DNA from: Aplidium turbinatum | Taxonomy: Eukaryota; Chordata; Ascidiacea; Aplousobranchia; Polyclinidae | Length of the DNA stretch: 64,000 bases | Assembly: GCA_918807975.1 (NCBI GenBank) | Contig: OU964932.1 | Coordinates: 7,068,001-7,132,000 of the forward strand | Direction of reading: 5' to 3' | Shown: piece by piece, positions 13,030 to 23,403 of the stretch | How positions within the stretch are numbered: position 1 is the stretch's first letter | Layout of the letters: every line of letters starts with the position of its first letter | The notes under the pieces: generated by a model | Database searches by the model: none | Told to the model about the DNA's origin: nothing | Seen by the model: only the letters and a program-made list of their open reading frames with translations | Program-made: the position numbers and the translations under genes

Positions 13030-13455
13030 CCGATGATGAACTGTTTTATTTCGATCAACGACGCACGAGTACAAAATAATTGACACGGCGAGAAGAACAC
13101 AATAAACATAGCCAGGTCAGAGACTTTAAAGAACCGGCCTGCCACGCCCCGTGGAGGCGGGGAGCGGCGTGATTATGGGGTGGCGATGCACCCGGAAGGG
13201 AAGTCCACCAGCTTAGGTCGCGGGGGCCAGGCTGGGGAGTCTAGGTACCTGTGGAAGGAAAGTGTGGATCGAGAATTTTGTGCGACTCGTCCGCAAAAGT
13301 TAGAATGGCGGAACGGGCCAGGGAGACGGGCTTTGCTTTCTGCAAACGCAAAAAGGTCAGCTCACGACGGGCCGGGCGACAGAAGTTTTATAAAGCCAGG
13401 CAGCGCCCACGTCTCCATCACGTGACCGTAACACAGGTACGTTTAACTCCTATAC

Positions 13456-13479
13456 CCGGTCTGCCCGTAGGCAGACCGG
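13456..13479 (-). promoter_or_regulatory. Conserved 3' UTR hairpin of the R2-like family
   Basis: A 10-bp perfect stem, ccggtctgcc / ggcagaccgg, with loop cgta. Copy 1 has the same hairpin at 9259-9282 with one stem mismatch, inside otherwise diverged UTR. R2 reverse transcriptases recognise structured 3' UTR RNA, so this is a candidate recognition element (inference). Confidence 0.5.
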
Positions 13480-14246
13480 ATATACTTTGGGGTCTCCCAC
13501 GAGGAAGAGATGCTTAGCTACAAGGACGATTTGAATACTCGTGGGAGACGAAAATTATATAAAATCTGGAGCAAAGGCTCAATTAATTGCTGTAAAAAAA
13601 AAAGATGGTAAGTGGGAATATATTATATGCTTTACCTACCGAAAAAGTGTTGACGTTGAACCAACGAGCACGGATGTGCACTGGCCAGACGTTGAGGCAG
13701 GTTCGCCCAGATGGGTCGGGGGGACTAGCGATCGAAGCGTAGATATGACTAGGCTACGTTACCAGGAAAAATATAGAATAGTGGGATGAAACTTTGGAGG
13801 TTGCATCGAGTTGATCAGGAAATCATGTTTATCGATGAGTTAAAAGCAACGCGAGGTTGATCCGAGCGGGAAAGAGCAGCGTATCGGGAGAAGGTAGTGT
13901 GTGATAGTCTAAAATATTGAAATATGAAAATACAGATCCAGTGTTGTTAATGATATTACGTCATTGATAGATGATATGAGTCCATTCACGATATGCAATA
14001 TATACTTAATTCATATATTGCTATTTTATTTTATTGATGATGATTGTATTCTTCATTGAGCTGCAGCATGCTGATGAAACAACAATTGTTTACAGGTAAA
14101 TTGATAATGAAACAATGGATTTAACATACTATGACGTCACACAATTACTGGCGGGTTTTGAGGTTTGCTGTCTTGCGCGCTCGGATGCTTACTGCAGAGC
14201 TTCTGTTGTTGGGGAATTGAGCTTCTGATCGCTGGAATCGTCTTTT

Positions 14247-17200
14247 CTATGACGTAGCCCCTCCACGAGTGAGCCCGGCGTTCCAAGCTTTCCAGACACG
14301 GAGGGAACCTTCGATTGAGAGGGAGGCCACTTTTCTAGCCACCTCTGCTACCCCACGAGCAGGAACACCCAAGGCCGCCAAAGCCCGAGAGCTCAACGGA
14401 GCATAGCTCCCGAGGGAGCCTACGACGAACGGAAGTGACAGGACGTCCCTGCAAGGGCGCTTCCTGTCTTCCAATATGTTTACACATAACTCGCCGTACT
14501 TGTCGTGTTTCCTGTCGGCGGCTTTTCGAAGGGAATCCGCGCCGTAATCGAACGGGCAAGTGACGTCACATACAACCGTGACACCGTCAGGGCGTTGCAG
14601 GACAATGTCAGGGCGCAGATCAGCACCGCCCGCTTCCACGTGTTGTGGAACCGTACTATCTATGGTAAGCAAGGGTTGCCATTCGGCAGGTACATGCTTC
14701 ACGATCTCCCTCAATACTGAATTGTGTCGTTCCGTGACAACAGGCATCACGGTAGGGCAGTGGTTCAATATATGAGGGAGAGTCTCTTCCGCTTTCCCAC
14801 ACGCGCGACATATGGCAGGTTTATATGGGTGGCCATGGCTTGGTTTTGATTTCAAGGGAAGTAGGTTTAGGCGGGCTTTATAAGCAAATGCACGGTTCGC
14901 GTGATCCAGGAGCTCCGGTCGCCGAGTCCAAGAGTTCGAAAATCCGGACAGACAGTGGGCACTGACCGTCTTGCCTTGGTCAGGTTTGGATTCCCACTGT
15001 CTCCTCCACCATAAGTCATTGTGTTGGTGGAGGGTCGGAACCACTTTTTTTCTTAGGGGAGAGGTGATTTTGGAGCTCCCCGCGGTCAACTCGAGACCGC
15101 CATCCGGGCGTGCGGACCAACGTACATTTGGACGACGGGTAGCCGCCGGGACGCGGCCCCACAAGCTTTCGCCTGTTGGGCACGGTCGAGAACGGGCACC
15201 TTCAGGAGGGGGGTCCTTATTCAAGTAACTGGCTAGCTGGCACGGGGTAGGATGTGGAGTGCCGAACCTCAGACTGGCACAACGCCTAAGCTGCCCGAAA
15301 GCGATGGCAGAGACACGGTCGTCAGGGGACATCAGCATCTTGAAGGCCTGGGCTATCGAAAGCGTGTCGCTTTCGCGACACAGATTCAACACACCAAAGC
15401 CCCCCAATGCAGGCTTACAGTAAAAGAAAGCGCTGCACGCCCACCTGGGAAGACGCCACGCCACCTTCAAACACTGCAATACCAGTCGATCGAGCTTCAG
15501 AAGCTCATACTGTCTGAAGCGCCGCACTCGCAGATGGTATGACGCGGACGGAAGAATGATAGAATTAAGTGCCAGAAGTTTCTGGCTTGGAGTAAGGAAA
15601 GATTTCATTAAAGAGGAAATGTGTTTCTCCAGGGTGGAGATGAAAGGTTGGGTAAGGGACGCATCCGAGGCGTAACCGGTTCGAGCGCCAAGATATTTGT
15701 ACGTTTCGCCTTTGGGGATGACTCGGATTTCCTCCCCGGCTAGGGAGAAAGGTTCCGGGTCGACCCGCAGACGGGACGCCGACGCTTTCCTATAGGATAA
15801 GGTGCCACACTTGCGTGGGTTGAACCGTAGCCCGGACCAGGAAGAGAAGGGATCAGTAGTAGATAAGAGGGAGATCATCTGCTCGCGATCGGAAGAAACG
15901 AGACAGATGTCGTCCGCATATGCCATACAACGTACTTTGATGTCTTCTTTAGCAGGAAGGTTGTAGCCGCAATCCGTTTTGTCACGGACGCCCCTGAGGA
16001 GCACCTCGATGACCAAATTGAATAGCAGCCCAGACAACGGGCAGCCCTGACGGACTCCCCGCCCCACAGGGATACGGTCGGTTTCACCATTGCCACAGCG
16101 GACGGTGCAGGTGTTAGCGACGTATATGTCGGAGATGTGCTCAATAAGGTCTGTGGGGGCGTCGAAATGACGCAGGACCTCGGCTATGCATTCGTGCCGG
16201 ACACTGCCAAAGGCGTTTCGAATGTCCAGAAACGCAACCGACACAGGCCTTTTGCGTGACTGTGCATCCGAGAGGATGGTGTCGAGCATGAACACATGCT
16301 CGTAGACGCCCTCCGTGGGCATGAATCCCTTTTGCTCTCGGCTGATAACATTCCCCTCCACCGCCCATCGCTGCAGGCGTCGGGCCAATACGGCGGCGTA
16401 AATCTTATATATGTTTCGGCAGATGGAGATGGGCCGCCAGTTGCTGACGTCGTGCAGATCACCCTCAGGGTCTTTGCATATGAGTGTGATCCTGCTGGTT
16501 CTCCACTGGTCCGGTACACGACGGTTGATCCGGCAGGTCTCGAAAAGGCTGGCCAAGAGTCCCCCTCTTGGGTCCAGGGTCTTCCAGAAACCGTAGGACA
16601 ATCCGTCAGAACCAGGGGCGGAACCGACATCAAGCGACTGGAGGACCGCCTCCACCTCCCGGGCCGTAATGGGACCTTCACCGTCATCGATGAGGGAGAG
16701 GTTTACATTGCCATACTCGTAACGGTGGGCGTTCATCCACTCAGGCATCCGCGAGCAACTCCCAGCTTTAGGAGCGGTCATGTCACGTCGAAATCTCTCC
16801 TCAATTTCTTGAGGGGGAATTTCGCAGTGAAGGTCGCAATTTTTTCCTTCAACAATCCGACGGACCGTTCCCTTCGCGTCCCGCGAGAAGGCGGCTCGCA
16901 ACTTCACTCCCCTACGATATCGGGCTCCGTTCCCGCGCGAACCCCCGCCGTCCGACCGAGGAGAACCCCCGTTCGAACGACGGCGAGCCGCGCGAGCCCG
17001 GGCGCCACGATTGAAGCGTGGTTTGCGAGGACGTGTCCTCTTGGGTGGCGAAGTGCCAGCGGTCCACTCTTCCAATTCAATGCAGAACTGGTCGAAATTT
17101 ATGCCACCCGCTAAAGTAAGGTTCACTAAACTGCAAAGAGCCCGCCTGGAGCTCTTCGTCTTACTTTCCCTGACCGGTTCAACAGGGTCTTGGATGGATC

Positions 17201-18044
17201 GTTGAGTGTTGGGTGTGATGGACATCCCTGGGGTAGTCTGTGGGAGTCCGGGGTCATGCGTGGCTTGGTTGCATGCCATGGTGTCGCTTCGGGGTCGAGT
17301 CAAGGTTTGGGAAGAGATAGTTAAATGGAATTCATTGTGGGTGGTTTGGGTAGGTGGGGTAAAGGGTCGGGCTTCGGCAGACAGCGTCGAGGTACAAGAT
17401 TGTATAGGACAGATGGAAACAGGATTAAAAGATAAGGAGGATTGAGATGGGTAGTGTTGGAGAGACTTGGAAGAAGAGGTCTGCATGGGCGGCTTGGAAG
17501 AGCTGATTGAGTCCCCAGCTTCAGCTCCGGTGGTAGCCGTCCGAGGCAGGGAAGATGGGCGCGAAGCCGGCTTGGATAAACCGAGCGAGTCCACTGCCAC
17601 GGCTCCGGTGGAGGTCGGCTTGCGCAAAGGTGCATATAGAAAAGGATTCGCACTGACAGTAGGGCCGTAACCGTCCGTGGTTGGGCTATCAGGCGAGGAA
17701 GTGGAGGAAGAGGAAAGAGATTTGCTGTTCGACGAGTCGGACGAGTCGGAAGAGTCCCCACTTTCCGACCCAGGTCCGGCCGAAGACAGGCGAGGACGAA
17801 ACAGCACATCTAGATCAGGCAAGCTGTCAGCATCAGCTGGGCTGAGCGAAGTCTTGCCTGAATGGGATAGAACAGTACGGAAAAGTTCTGGTATAAAGAC
17901 AGGTGGGGGGGGGCAAAGTGGAAGTGCTATCGAGGCCTTGGCGCCAGAAGACTTGAGAGCGGATGACAGAGGAAGAGGAAGGAAGGGATGACCCTTCGAC
18001 CGATGCGCCTGCAGTCTAGGGCCGGCGCCTTCCATGCCTAACAA
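14247..18044 (-). CDS. R2-like ORF2: reverse transcriptase and restriction-like endonuclease (1265 aa)
   Basis: Encodes the enzyme for target-primed reverse transcription. N-terminal residues ~1-300 are Ser/Pro/Thr-rich linker. Next is a basic Arg-rich stretch (RTRPRKPRFNRGARARAARRR), then the RT domain with GSAPGSDGLSYGFW, AFLDIRNAFGSV (catalytic Asp), RGVRQGCPLSGLLFN and YADDICLVS (catalytic DD). The C-terminal third has the CCHC knuckle CRACGKAEETLPHILNHCP and the endonuclease motif RPDIVLQRPDGVTVVCDVTCPFD. No stop interrupts it, so it may be functional. Its first ATG overlaps the end of ORF1 by 29 nt in the +1 frame. The true boundary could be a programmed shift, re-initiation, or a single ORF broken by one frameshift in this copy. 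Confidence 0.9.
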   Translation of the reverse strand: MLGMEGAGPRLQAHRSKGHPFLPLPLSSALKSSGAKASIALPLCPPPPVFIPELFRTVLSHSGKTSLSPADADSLPDLDVLFRPRLSSAGPGSESGDSSDSSDSSNSKSLSSSSTSSPDSPTTDGYGPTVSANPFLYAPLRKPTSTGAVAVDSLGLSKPASRPSSLPRTATTGAEAGDSISSSKPPMQTSSSKSLQHYPSQSSLSFNPVSICPIQSCTSTLSAEARPFTPPTQTTHNEFHLTISSQTLTRPRSDTMACNQATHDPGLPQTTPGMSITPNTQRSIQDPVEPVRESKTKSSRRALCSLVNLTLAGGINFDQFCIELEEWTAGTSPPKRTRPRKPRFNRGARARAARRRSNGGSPRSDGGGSRGNGARYRRGVKLRAAFSRDAKGTVRRIVEGKNCDLHCEIPPQEIEERFRRDMTAPKAGSCSRMPEWMNAHRYEYGNVNLSLIDDGEGPITAREVEAVLQSLDVGSAPGSDGLSYGFWKTLDPRGGLLASLFETCRINRRVPDQWRTSRITLICKDPEGDLHDVSNWRPISICRNIYKIYAAVLARRLQRWAVEGNVISREQKGFMPTEGVYEHVFMLDTILSDAQSRKRPVSVAFLDIRNAFGSVRHECIAEVLRHFDAPTDLIEHISDIYVANTCTVRCGNGETDRIPVGRGVRQGCPLSGLLFNLVIEVLLRGVRDKTDCGYNLPAKEDIKVRCMAYADDICLVSSDREQMISLLSTTDPFSSWSGLRFNPRKCGTLSYRKASASRLRVDPEPFSLAGEEIRVIPKGETYKYLGARTGYASDASLTQPFISTLEKHISSLMKSFLTPSQKLLALNSIILPSASYHLRVRRFRQYELLKLDRLVLQCLKVAWRLPRWACSAFFYCKPALGGFGVLNLCRESDTLSIAQAFKMLMSPDDRVSAIAFGQLRRCASLRFGTPHPTPCQLASYLNKDPPPEGARSRPCPTGESLWGRVPAATRRPNVRWSARPDGGLELTAGSSKITSPLRKKVVPTLHQHNDLWWRRQWESKPDQGKTVSAHCLSGFSNSWTRRPELLDHANRAFAYKARLNLLPLKSKPSHGHPYKPAICRACGKAEETLPHILNHCPTVMPVVTERHNSVLREIVKHVPAEWQPLLTIDSTVPQHVEAGGADLRPDIVLQRPDGVTVVCDVTCPFDYGADSLRKAADRKHDKYGELCVNILEDRKRPCRDVLSLPFVVGSLGSYAPLSSRALAALGVPARGVAEVARKVASLSIEGSLRVWKAWNAGLTRGGATS

Positions 18045-18696
18045 CAGAGACGTAGGAAGGCCCAGGCTTGGTCATCATAGGGGGTCTGGTTTGGCTCTTC
18101 GACGGCGTCGGGTCATTGCTCGGCCAGGGAAGGCAGGTTGGCAATTGAAGGCCCTTGGGGCAGGATCGCCAGTGCTCTAAGGCCCCATCCAGCTTGTAAG
18201 CTCGAGGGAGAACACGGCAGCACCTGCTACAGGTGATCAGGAACTCGGCGCGCGAACCATGGAATGCTCGCATATGGTCCTGATACGCCTGCACATCTCG
18301 GTAAGGTCGAGATGCCCTCCTGCAAGTGGAGAAAGGACAGAGAAGGGGGAATAGATTGGGGAGGGTGAGGCGAATAGGGCAGACGGACTGCAGTCTATTC
18401 GACCTCAGATATAGTGGAGCTGACTCGTGGCATGCGACAGGTAAGCCACTGTGTGGTGTGGGATCACGGATCGGACACTCGTCGCCACGACGAAGCAACG
18501 AGTTCGTGAAAGCAATAGAGTCTACCGGTGAGGCTTCACCATCTGGGTTGAGTGGGACTGAGTGCCCACTCACAGGAACCTGCTTCCTCGTCGGCCAGCC
18601 TAAACTAGTGGACTCAGCAGACGGGGAGGTAAAATCAACACCGGCCAGGTTATCTTGAAAAGTCTTTGAACCTGTGCGACTTAAAGGGCGTGACAT
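18016..18696 (-). CDS. R2-like ORF1: N-terminal zinc-finger protein
   Basis: The start chosen is the methionine of MSRPLSRTGS; an in-frame upstream ATG at 18777 opens with a hydrophobic stretch unlike the family. Residues ~120-185 contain two finger-like motifs. The first is CPFSTC..(17)..HMRAFH. The second is CSRCCRVLPRAYKLDGALEHWRSCP, a CCHC variant. R2-clade proteins use such N-terminal fingers to bind target DNA. The tail is Pro/Ser/Thr-rich. In characterised R2 elements these fingers are fused to the RT; here they lie in a separate frame overlapping ORF2 by 29 nt. Confidence 0.75.
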   Translation of the reverse strand: MSRPLSRTGSKTFQDNLAGVDFTSPSAESTSLGWPTRKQVPVSGHSVPLNPDGEASPVDSIAFTNSLLRRGDECPIRDPTPHSGLPVACHESAPLYLRSNRLQSVCPIRLTLPNLFPLLCPFSTCRRASRPYRDVQAYQDHMRAFHGSRAEFLITCSRCCRVLPRAYKLDGALEHWRSCPKGLQLPTCLPWPSNDPTPSKSQTRPPMMTKPGPSYVSVVRHGRRRP

Positions 18697-18899
18697 AATC
18701 AGTAGAAAATGTATAAATATAATATATAAAAAGTTGGTTAAGTTTAAGATGTTTCGGAGTTTACAGCGACAGCTCAAAGTTTAGAAAATTAAAGGTAACG
18801 GATTACAAAAACAAAGAACTACTGACGGATTACAAGAGGGTTGAATCAGAGGTTACTACTTAAAATTTGATAATTATTTTTTTTTTTACATAGACTCAA

Positions 18900-20230
18900 C
18901 GTTACTAAATGCAATTAGGCTTTGAATATCAGTTAATTACGGTACTGCAAATAAGTTTGATGAGCTAGGAGGTTAAAAAAATGCTTTGAGAACAATTGAC
19001 TAAAAAGTCAATTGTGACGTCACTACTGAAAACTTAAACCAAAAAATAGGGTGACCCTTTGATTTGAAGTACGATTAGTTAGGATCGATATAAACAATTG
19101 TTCAAAAGACTTTAAAGATAAAGAGAGGATTATTGTTCAAATTATACGGTATAGAATTTTATCAAGATAAGGTTATGATTCAAGTGAACACTTCAAGGAG
19201 AAAGGAAGTAATGGAAGATGCGTGTTTCAGATGCAAGAAAAGGAAGATTTGGCAGACAACTGGCAACACTAGATTACCAATGCAGGAGTTTGAATGCCGA
19301 GATTTCGAAAATTAATTGAACAAGGGTGTTTAATTTGGGTAAAAAAAAGGATTTTCGGATGGATTTATTATTGCAATAGAGGCACAAGTCTACGAATTAA
19401 TTAATTTAAGTAGCAAGATACTAACTGATTAGAATTAAGGTTAAAAAATGAAACAACAAAGTGAAATGGAAAAATAGGCTAGGAATTAATTTAAAACTCG
19501 ATAAAGCTAAATTTAGGTTATACAATGAACATATAGCAATTACTGTAGTACACAATTAACACGACATAGATAATTACAGTTTTATATGATTCCTTTCTTG
19601 TGAAATGTTTTTCCTTTTCTTCTTAAACCTTGTTCTTCGGGGGAAAAGATAGGGATACCAAGCCCGGGCTGGAATTGCAGATCCCAGGGTTTGATTGGGG
19701 TGGAAATAGTTAACTAGGATGGGGGTGGGGATAAAAAAAAAGGGGGGTTTTCAGAACAACTCACTTTTTCTTTAAATTCTTTCTTTTCTTGACTGAGATT
19801 TGGAACTAAGCATCCAGTTATTCGCAGTCGCACGACAGAACGGTGATCTGAATCTAATGCTTGTGTAACAAGCAATTTATTAAAATTTCTAGAGTGGAAG
19901 TTCATGGAAACAAACACTTCAACAATCTGAAAACTTCACTCTGACAGTCTCTGTAACCATAGATATCTTATATATAGATATGCAACTCAGTTGTGCGTAA
20001 CGATGTTTGAAGGCTAACAGCGTAGCTATGGCTGTATGCATTGACTTCAAACTTGGCACAGCAAAACAACTTTATTTTTAATATATTTTTTTGGTTTTTG
20101 TTTAAATAAAACTTTCTTCGTTTTCAAGTTGACGTATGGATTGCTTGTGATGACGTCACATTCTCGTTCCGCATGGACTGCTTTATGGAGATTCTGGCGA
20201 TTGAAAACAAATCACAGTCACAGAGGGTAC
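18900..20230. other. AT-rich stretch between the R2-like copy and the minisatellite
   Basis: No recognisable gene. 19905-19965 matches part of the tRNA-derived SINE seen elsewhere ('ttcaacaatctgaaaacttcactctg'-like), so a SINE fragment is present. Part of this stretch may be the 5' UTR of R2-like copy 2. Confidence 0.45.
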
Positions 20231-21420
20231 CTCTAAATACCCTTTGTCAGGCATTGTCGGGCATTGTCAGGCATTGTCGGGCACTGTCGGCTTTTTGGGG
20301 GGTTGTGGAGCATTTTCAGGAGTTGTCGAACATTTTCAGGGGTTTCAGGTATTGTAGAGTAGGCTAACTACTTTCAGGCATTGTTGGGAATTTCTAGGCA
20401 TTGTGTAAGATTTCCAGGCATTGTCGATCATTATCAGTGGTTGACAGGCTTGTGAGGCATTGTCGAACATTTTCAGGCATTATCGAACATACTCAGGGGT
20501 TGTCGAGCATTTTCAGGGGTTGTCAGGCATTGTAGAGTATAGCTACTTTCAGGCATTGTTGGGAATTTCCAGGCATTGTCTAGGATTTCCAGGCATTGTC
20601 GATCAATATCAGTGTTTGACAGGTTTGGTAGTCATTATGGAACATTTTCAGGCATTGTCGAACATGTTCAGGAATTGTCGAGCATTTTCAGGGGTTGTCA
20701 GGCATTGTAGAGTAGCTACTTTCAGGCATTGTTGGGAATTTCTAGGCATTATCTAGGATTTGCAGTCATTGTCGATCAATATCAGTGTTTGACAGGTTTG
20801 GTAGTCATTATGGAACATTTTCAGGCATTGTCGAACATTTTCAGGGATTGTCGAGCATTTTCAGGGGTTGTCAGGCATTGTAGAGTAGCTACATTCAGGC
20901 ATTGTTGGGAATTTCCAGGCATTGTCTAGGATTTCCAGGCATTGTTGATCATTATTAGTGGTTGACGGGTTTGTCAGGCATTGTCGAACATTTTCAGGGG
21001 TTGTCTAGCATTTTCAGGGGTAGTCAGGCATTCTAAATTAAGCTACTTTCAGGCATTGTTGGGCATTTCCTAGCATTGTCTAAGATTTCCAGGCATTGTC
21101 GATCATTATTGGTTTTTGACACGTTTGTCAGGCATTGTCGAACATTTTCATGCATTTTTATTCCCAGCTTTGCATGCGCAGCAGAATGATCCCTTTCTAT
21201 TTTGCGTAGGTTGTAAACGTATTTACGGTATACACAAACACAGCAGCGTTTAAATGACCTGGCTATCATAAGTATCGACAATGCCTGACAAACCTGTCAA
21301 AACCTGGTAATGATCGACAACCCAAGAAAACGTTCGACAACGCCAAACAAACCTATCAACCACTGAATATGTTCGACAATGCCTGGAAATCCTAGACAAT
21401 GCCTGAAGATGTCCGACAAT

Positions 21421-21873
21421 CAGTGGCGTAGCTAGGGGAGGGAAGAAGGGGATGACCGCCCCGGGCGGCACGTCTGGGGGCGGCACTTTCAGACTACGAT
21501 TTTTGATTTTGATTATATTCTGATAAAAAACGCATTTCATTTTCACACAGGGCCGGATTTAGCTAATGGGGGGCCCGGGCACTTTTGGATCAGGGGCCCC
21601 CGTGCAAAAAAATTCGCCTACGGCGCGAAACACCCCTCGACGTCTACAGTAGCATCAATCCAGCACTGCACAGCATTTTGCAGAAACCACAAAAGCTAAT
21701 AGTAAAAAAATCACATTTTTTTTACGTAGGGGGGCCCTTTAAAAGTCGGGGGTTCCGGGGTACCTGCACCCTCTGCCCCCCCTAAATCCGGGCCTGTTTT
21801 CACATGTTTTTTCTTGAAGGGGCGGCAAAATCTGAATCCACCCCGGGCGGCACATTCCCTAGCTACGCCACTG
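21421..21873. mobile_element. hAT-like non-autonomous element
   Basis: Ends cagtggcgtagcta...tagctacgccactg are inverted. Both sides carry the identical 8-bp target duplication ccgacaat (21413-21420 and 21874-21881), the hAT signature. The element sits inside the minisatellite and is itself interrupted by another hAT-like element. Confidence 0.93.
21548..21796. mobile_element. hAT-like element nested in another hAT-like element
   Basis: Inverted ends cagggccggatttag / ctaaatccgggcctg with an exact 8-bp duplication ttttcaca at 21540-21547 and 21797-21804. It is 249 bp, non-coding and GC-rich at its ends. Confidence 0.93.
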
Positions 21874-22312
21874 CCGACAATGCCTGCCAGAAAGAATCTA
21901 AAGTACTTTATAATGCCTGAGAGCCCCTGACACCTAAAAATATTCGACAATTCTTGAAAATTTCCGACAATGACTGATAATGGTTGACAAGCCTGTCAAC
22001 CATTGATATTGATCGACAATGCCTGGAAATCCTAGACAATGCCTTGAAATTACCGACAATGCCTGAAAGTAGCTACTCTACAATGCCTGACAACCCCTGA
22101 AAATGCTCGACAACCCCTGAAAATGTTCGACAATTCCTGAAAATGTTCGACAATGCCTGAAAATGTTCCATAATGAATGACTACCAAACCTGTCAACCAC
22201 TGATATTGATCGACAATGCCTGGAAATTCCCAACAATGTCTGAAAGTAGCTACTCTACAATGCCTGACAACCCCTGAAAATCCTCGACAACCCCTGAAAA
22301 TGTTTGACAATT

Positions 22313-22871
22313 ATCGCTACCGTATATCTCACCCTAAAATCGTTCCGGCGCCCCTCTATCTCAGGTTTGTAAACTGCCTACAACAAGCTTTAATGAGTCA
22401 CTGGAAATAAGCTTAAATGATAGTTCCAACGATCATGAAACAGAAGTTGCATAACCTACGTGAAGAAAGATTATTGTCTTGATTTTTCATAGTAAGCTAT
22501 TCTGTAAAAACTTGAAATATACGCCATCAAAAATATTCCAAAGGAGCTCAAAAGCCACCACTCGCCAAGCCCAAACCGTACAATAATAGCCTACCATAGA
22601 TACGCTAGCCAAGCTGGCAACCTTGATTGTTGATTGTGTCCATAAAGTCAGTCGAGCGTGACGATAATTCCACGATTGCTGAGTTGCATATCTATATTTA
22701 AGATATCTATGCTGTAACCGACCCTGCGTAAAGAGCCTCTACAAGTAGGCCTATAGTTCAGGTAAATTGAAAACCGTTTATCCCCTGGAATAGCCATGAA
22801 GGTATATAGCTCCATGTGACATTTTCCTATTTGTGGTACGTAAGCACCAAAAATAGTACTACTGCAAACCT
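22313..22871. other. Unassigned AT-rich sequence with a SINE fragment
   Basis: No gene. The stretch near 22713-22750 ('gtaaccgaccctgcgt...gcctctacaagta') resembles the middle of the tRNA-derived SINE and carries a TAGGCCTA word at the position where other copies have TA. Confidence 0.45.
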
Positions 22872-22933
22872 TGCCAAAGTGCTCCAACTGCAAGCAGTGA
22901 GCTTTGCGCAATGCATAGCAAGGTGCCCCCAGT
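22872..22933 (+). repeat. 62-bp direct repeat, right copy
   Basis: Same orientation as 8736-8797, with 4 mismatches, on the inner side of the right minisatellite. Confidence 0.85.
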
Positions 22934-23039
22934 AATTTTGCTTGTTCAATTTGTTTTTGTTTAAAAGATCAATAAAAGTCGTTTGAGACAACTAAAAAAT
23001 CTCAAAGTCTAGGAAAATGCTGATCGAGGTGTATATCAT

Positions 23040-23403
23040 ATTAGTATGGGTTGCCCACAAACCTTTGAATCACTGTGTGGGTAGCCCATGGTCTGCCCAT
23101 AAAAAATGTGGGCAGCCCATAGCCTGCCCATGAAAAATATGGGTAGCCCATGGTCCACCCATAAAAAATGTGGGCAGCCCATGGTCTGCCCATAAATAAT
23201 GTGGGCAGCCCATGGCCTGCCCATGAAAAATGTGGGTAGCCCATGGTCTGCCCATAAAAAATGTGGGCAGCCCATGGTCTGCCCATAAAAAATGTGGGCA
23301 GCCCATGTTCTGCCCATAAAAAATGTGGGCAGCCCATGGTCTGCCCATAAACAAAGTGGGCAGCCCATGGTCTGCCCATAAACAAAGTGGGAAGCCCATC
23401 AAT
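23040..23403. repeat. 31-bp tandem minisatellite
   Basis: About 11-12 units with exact 31-bp spacing, each holding two inverted half-sites (gggcagccca and tctgcccata). Because 31 is not a multiple of 3 and the unit lacks stops, all three minus-strand frames are open; this does not indicate coding. It is inverted relative to the degenerate array at 8500-8715. Confidence 0.93.

Larger units (their letters stand above)
8823..13030 (-). mobile_element. R2-like non-LTR retrotransposon, copy 1 (5'-truncated)
   Basis: Homologous over its whole length to copy 2. Its 3' end is on the left (around 8823), where the minus strand ends with aataaaacagttca. Homology to copy 2 stops abruptly at ~13029, in the middle of the open reading frame (copy 2 position ~17070), where the 3' end of copy 2 begins. 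The N-terminal zinc-finger part is therefore missing. The 3' UTR (8823-10205) contains extra sequence absent from copy 2, including an AT-rich insert near 9390-9600 with a perfect palindrome. Confidence 0.85.
13031..18900 (-). mobile_element. R2-like non-LTR retrotransposon, copy 2 (both ORFs long and open)
   Basis: The 3' end at ~13031-13037 abuts the broken 5' end of copy 1 head to tail. The 3' UTR spans ~13031-14246, then ORF2 and ORF1 follow on the minus strand. The true 5' end is unclear: sequence to the right of 18777 becomes AT-rich and has no counterpart in copy 1, so the right limit given is a guess. GC content is far above the flanks. A restriction-like endonuclease, N-terminal zinc fingers and absence of an APE endonuclease place it among R2/NeSL/Hero-like elements. 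Confidence 0.8.
20235..22312. mobile_element. Foldback-like element with 'caggcattgtcg' minisatellite arms
   Basis: The left arm (20235-21160) is built of ~16-17-bp units of the type ttttcaggcattgtcga, in a longer ~180-bp pattern that includes 'gtagagtagctac' and 'gatcaatatcagtg' variants. The right arm (21276-22312) has the same units in reverse complement ('cgacaatgcctgaaaa'). Between them is a ~115-bp non-repeated core. The right arm is split by a hAT element at 21421-21873. No target duplication was identified. Frames across the arms are artefacts. Confidence 0.75.

Noticed and set aside
16296-17114. 272-aa plus-strand ORF and other long plus-strand frames over 10.4-18.7 kb
   Set aside because: Antisense of the R2-like RT genes in GC-rich sequence; no family resemblance.
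20173-20929. ORFs with 'FRHCREFPGIV'-like repeats
   Set aside because: Frames through the caggcattgtcg minisatellite; present on both strands in the inverted arms.
23036-23402. Three overlapping ~110-aa minus-strand ORFs with WADHGLP/GRPWAAHI repeats
   Set aside because: Product of a 31-bp stop-free tandem repeat read in all three frames; not a protein gene.
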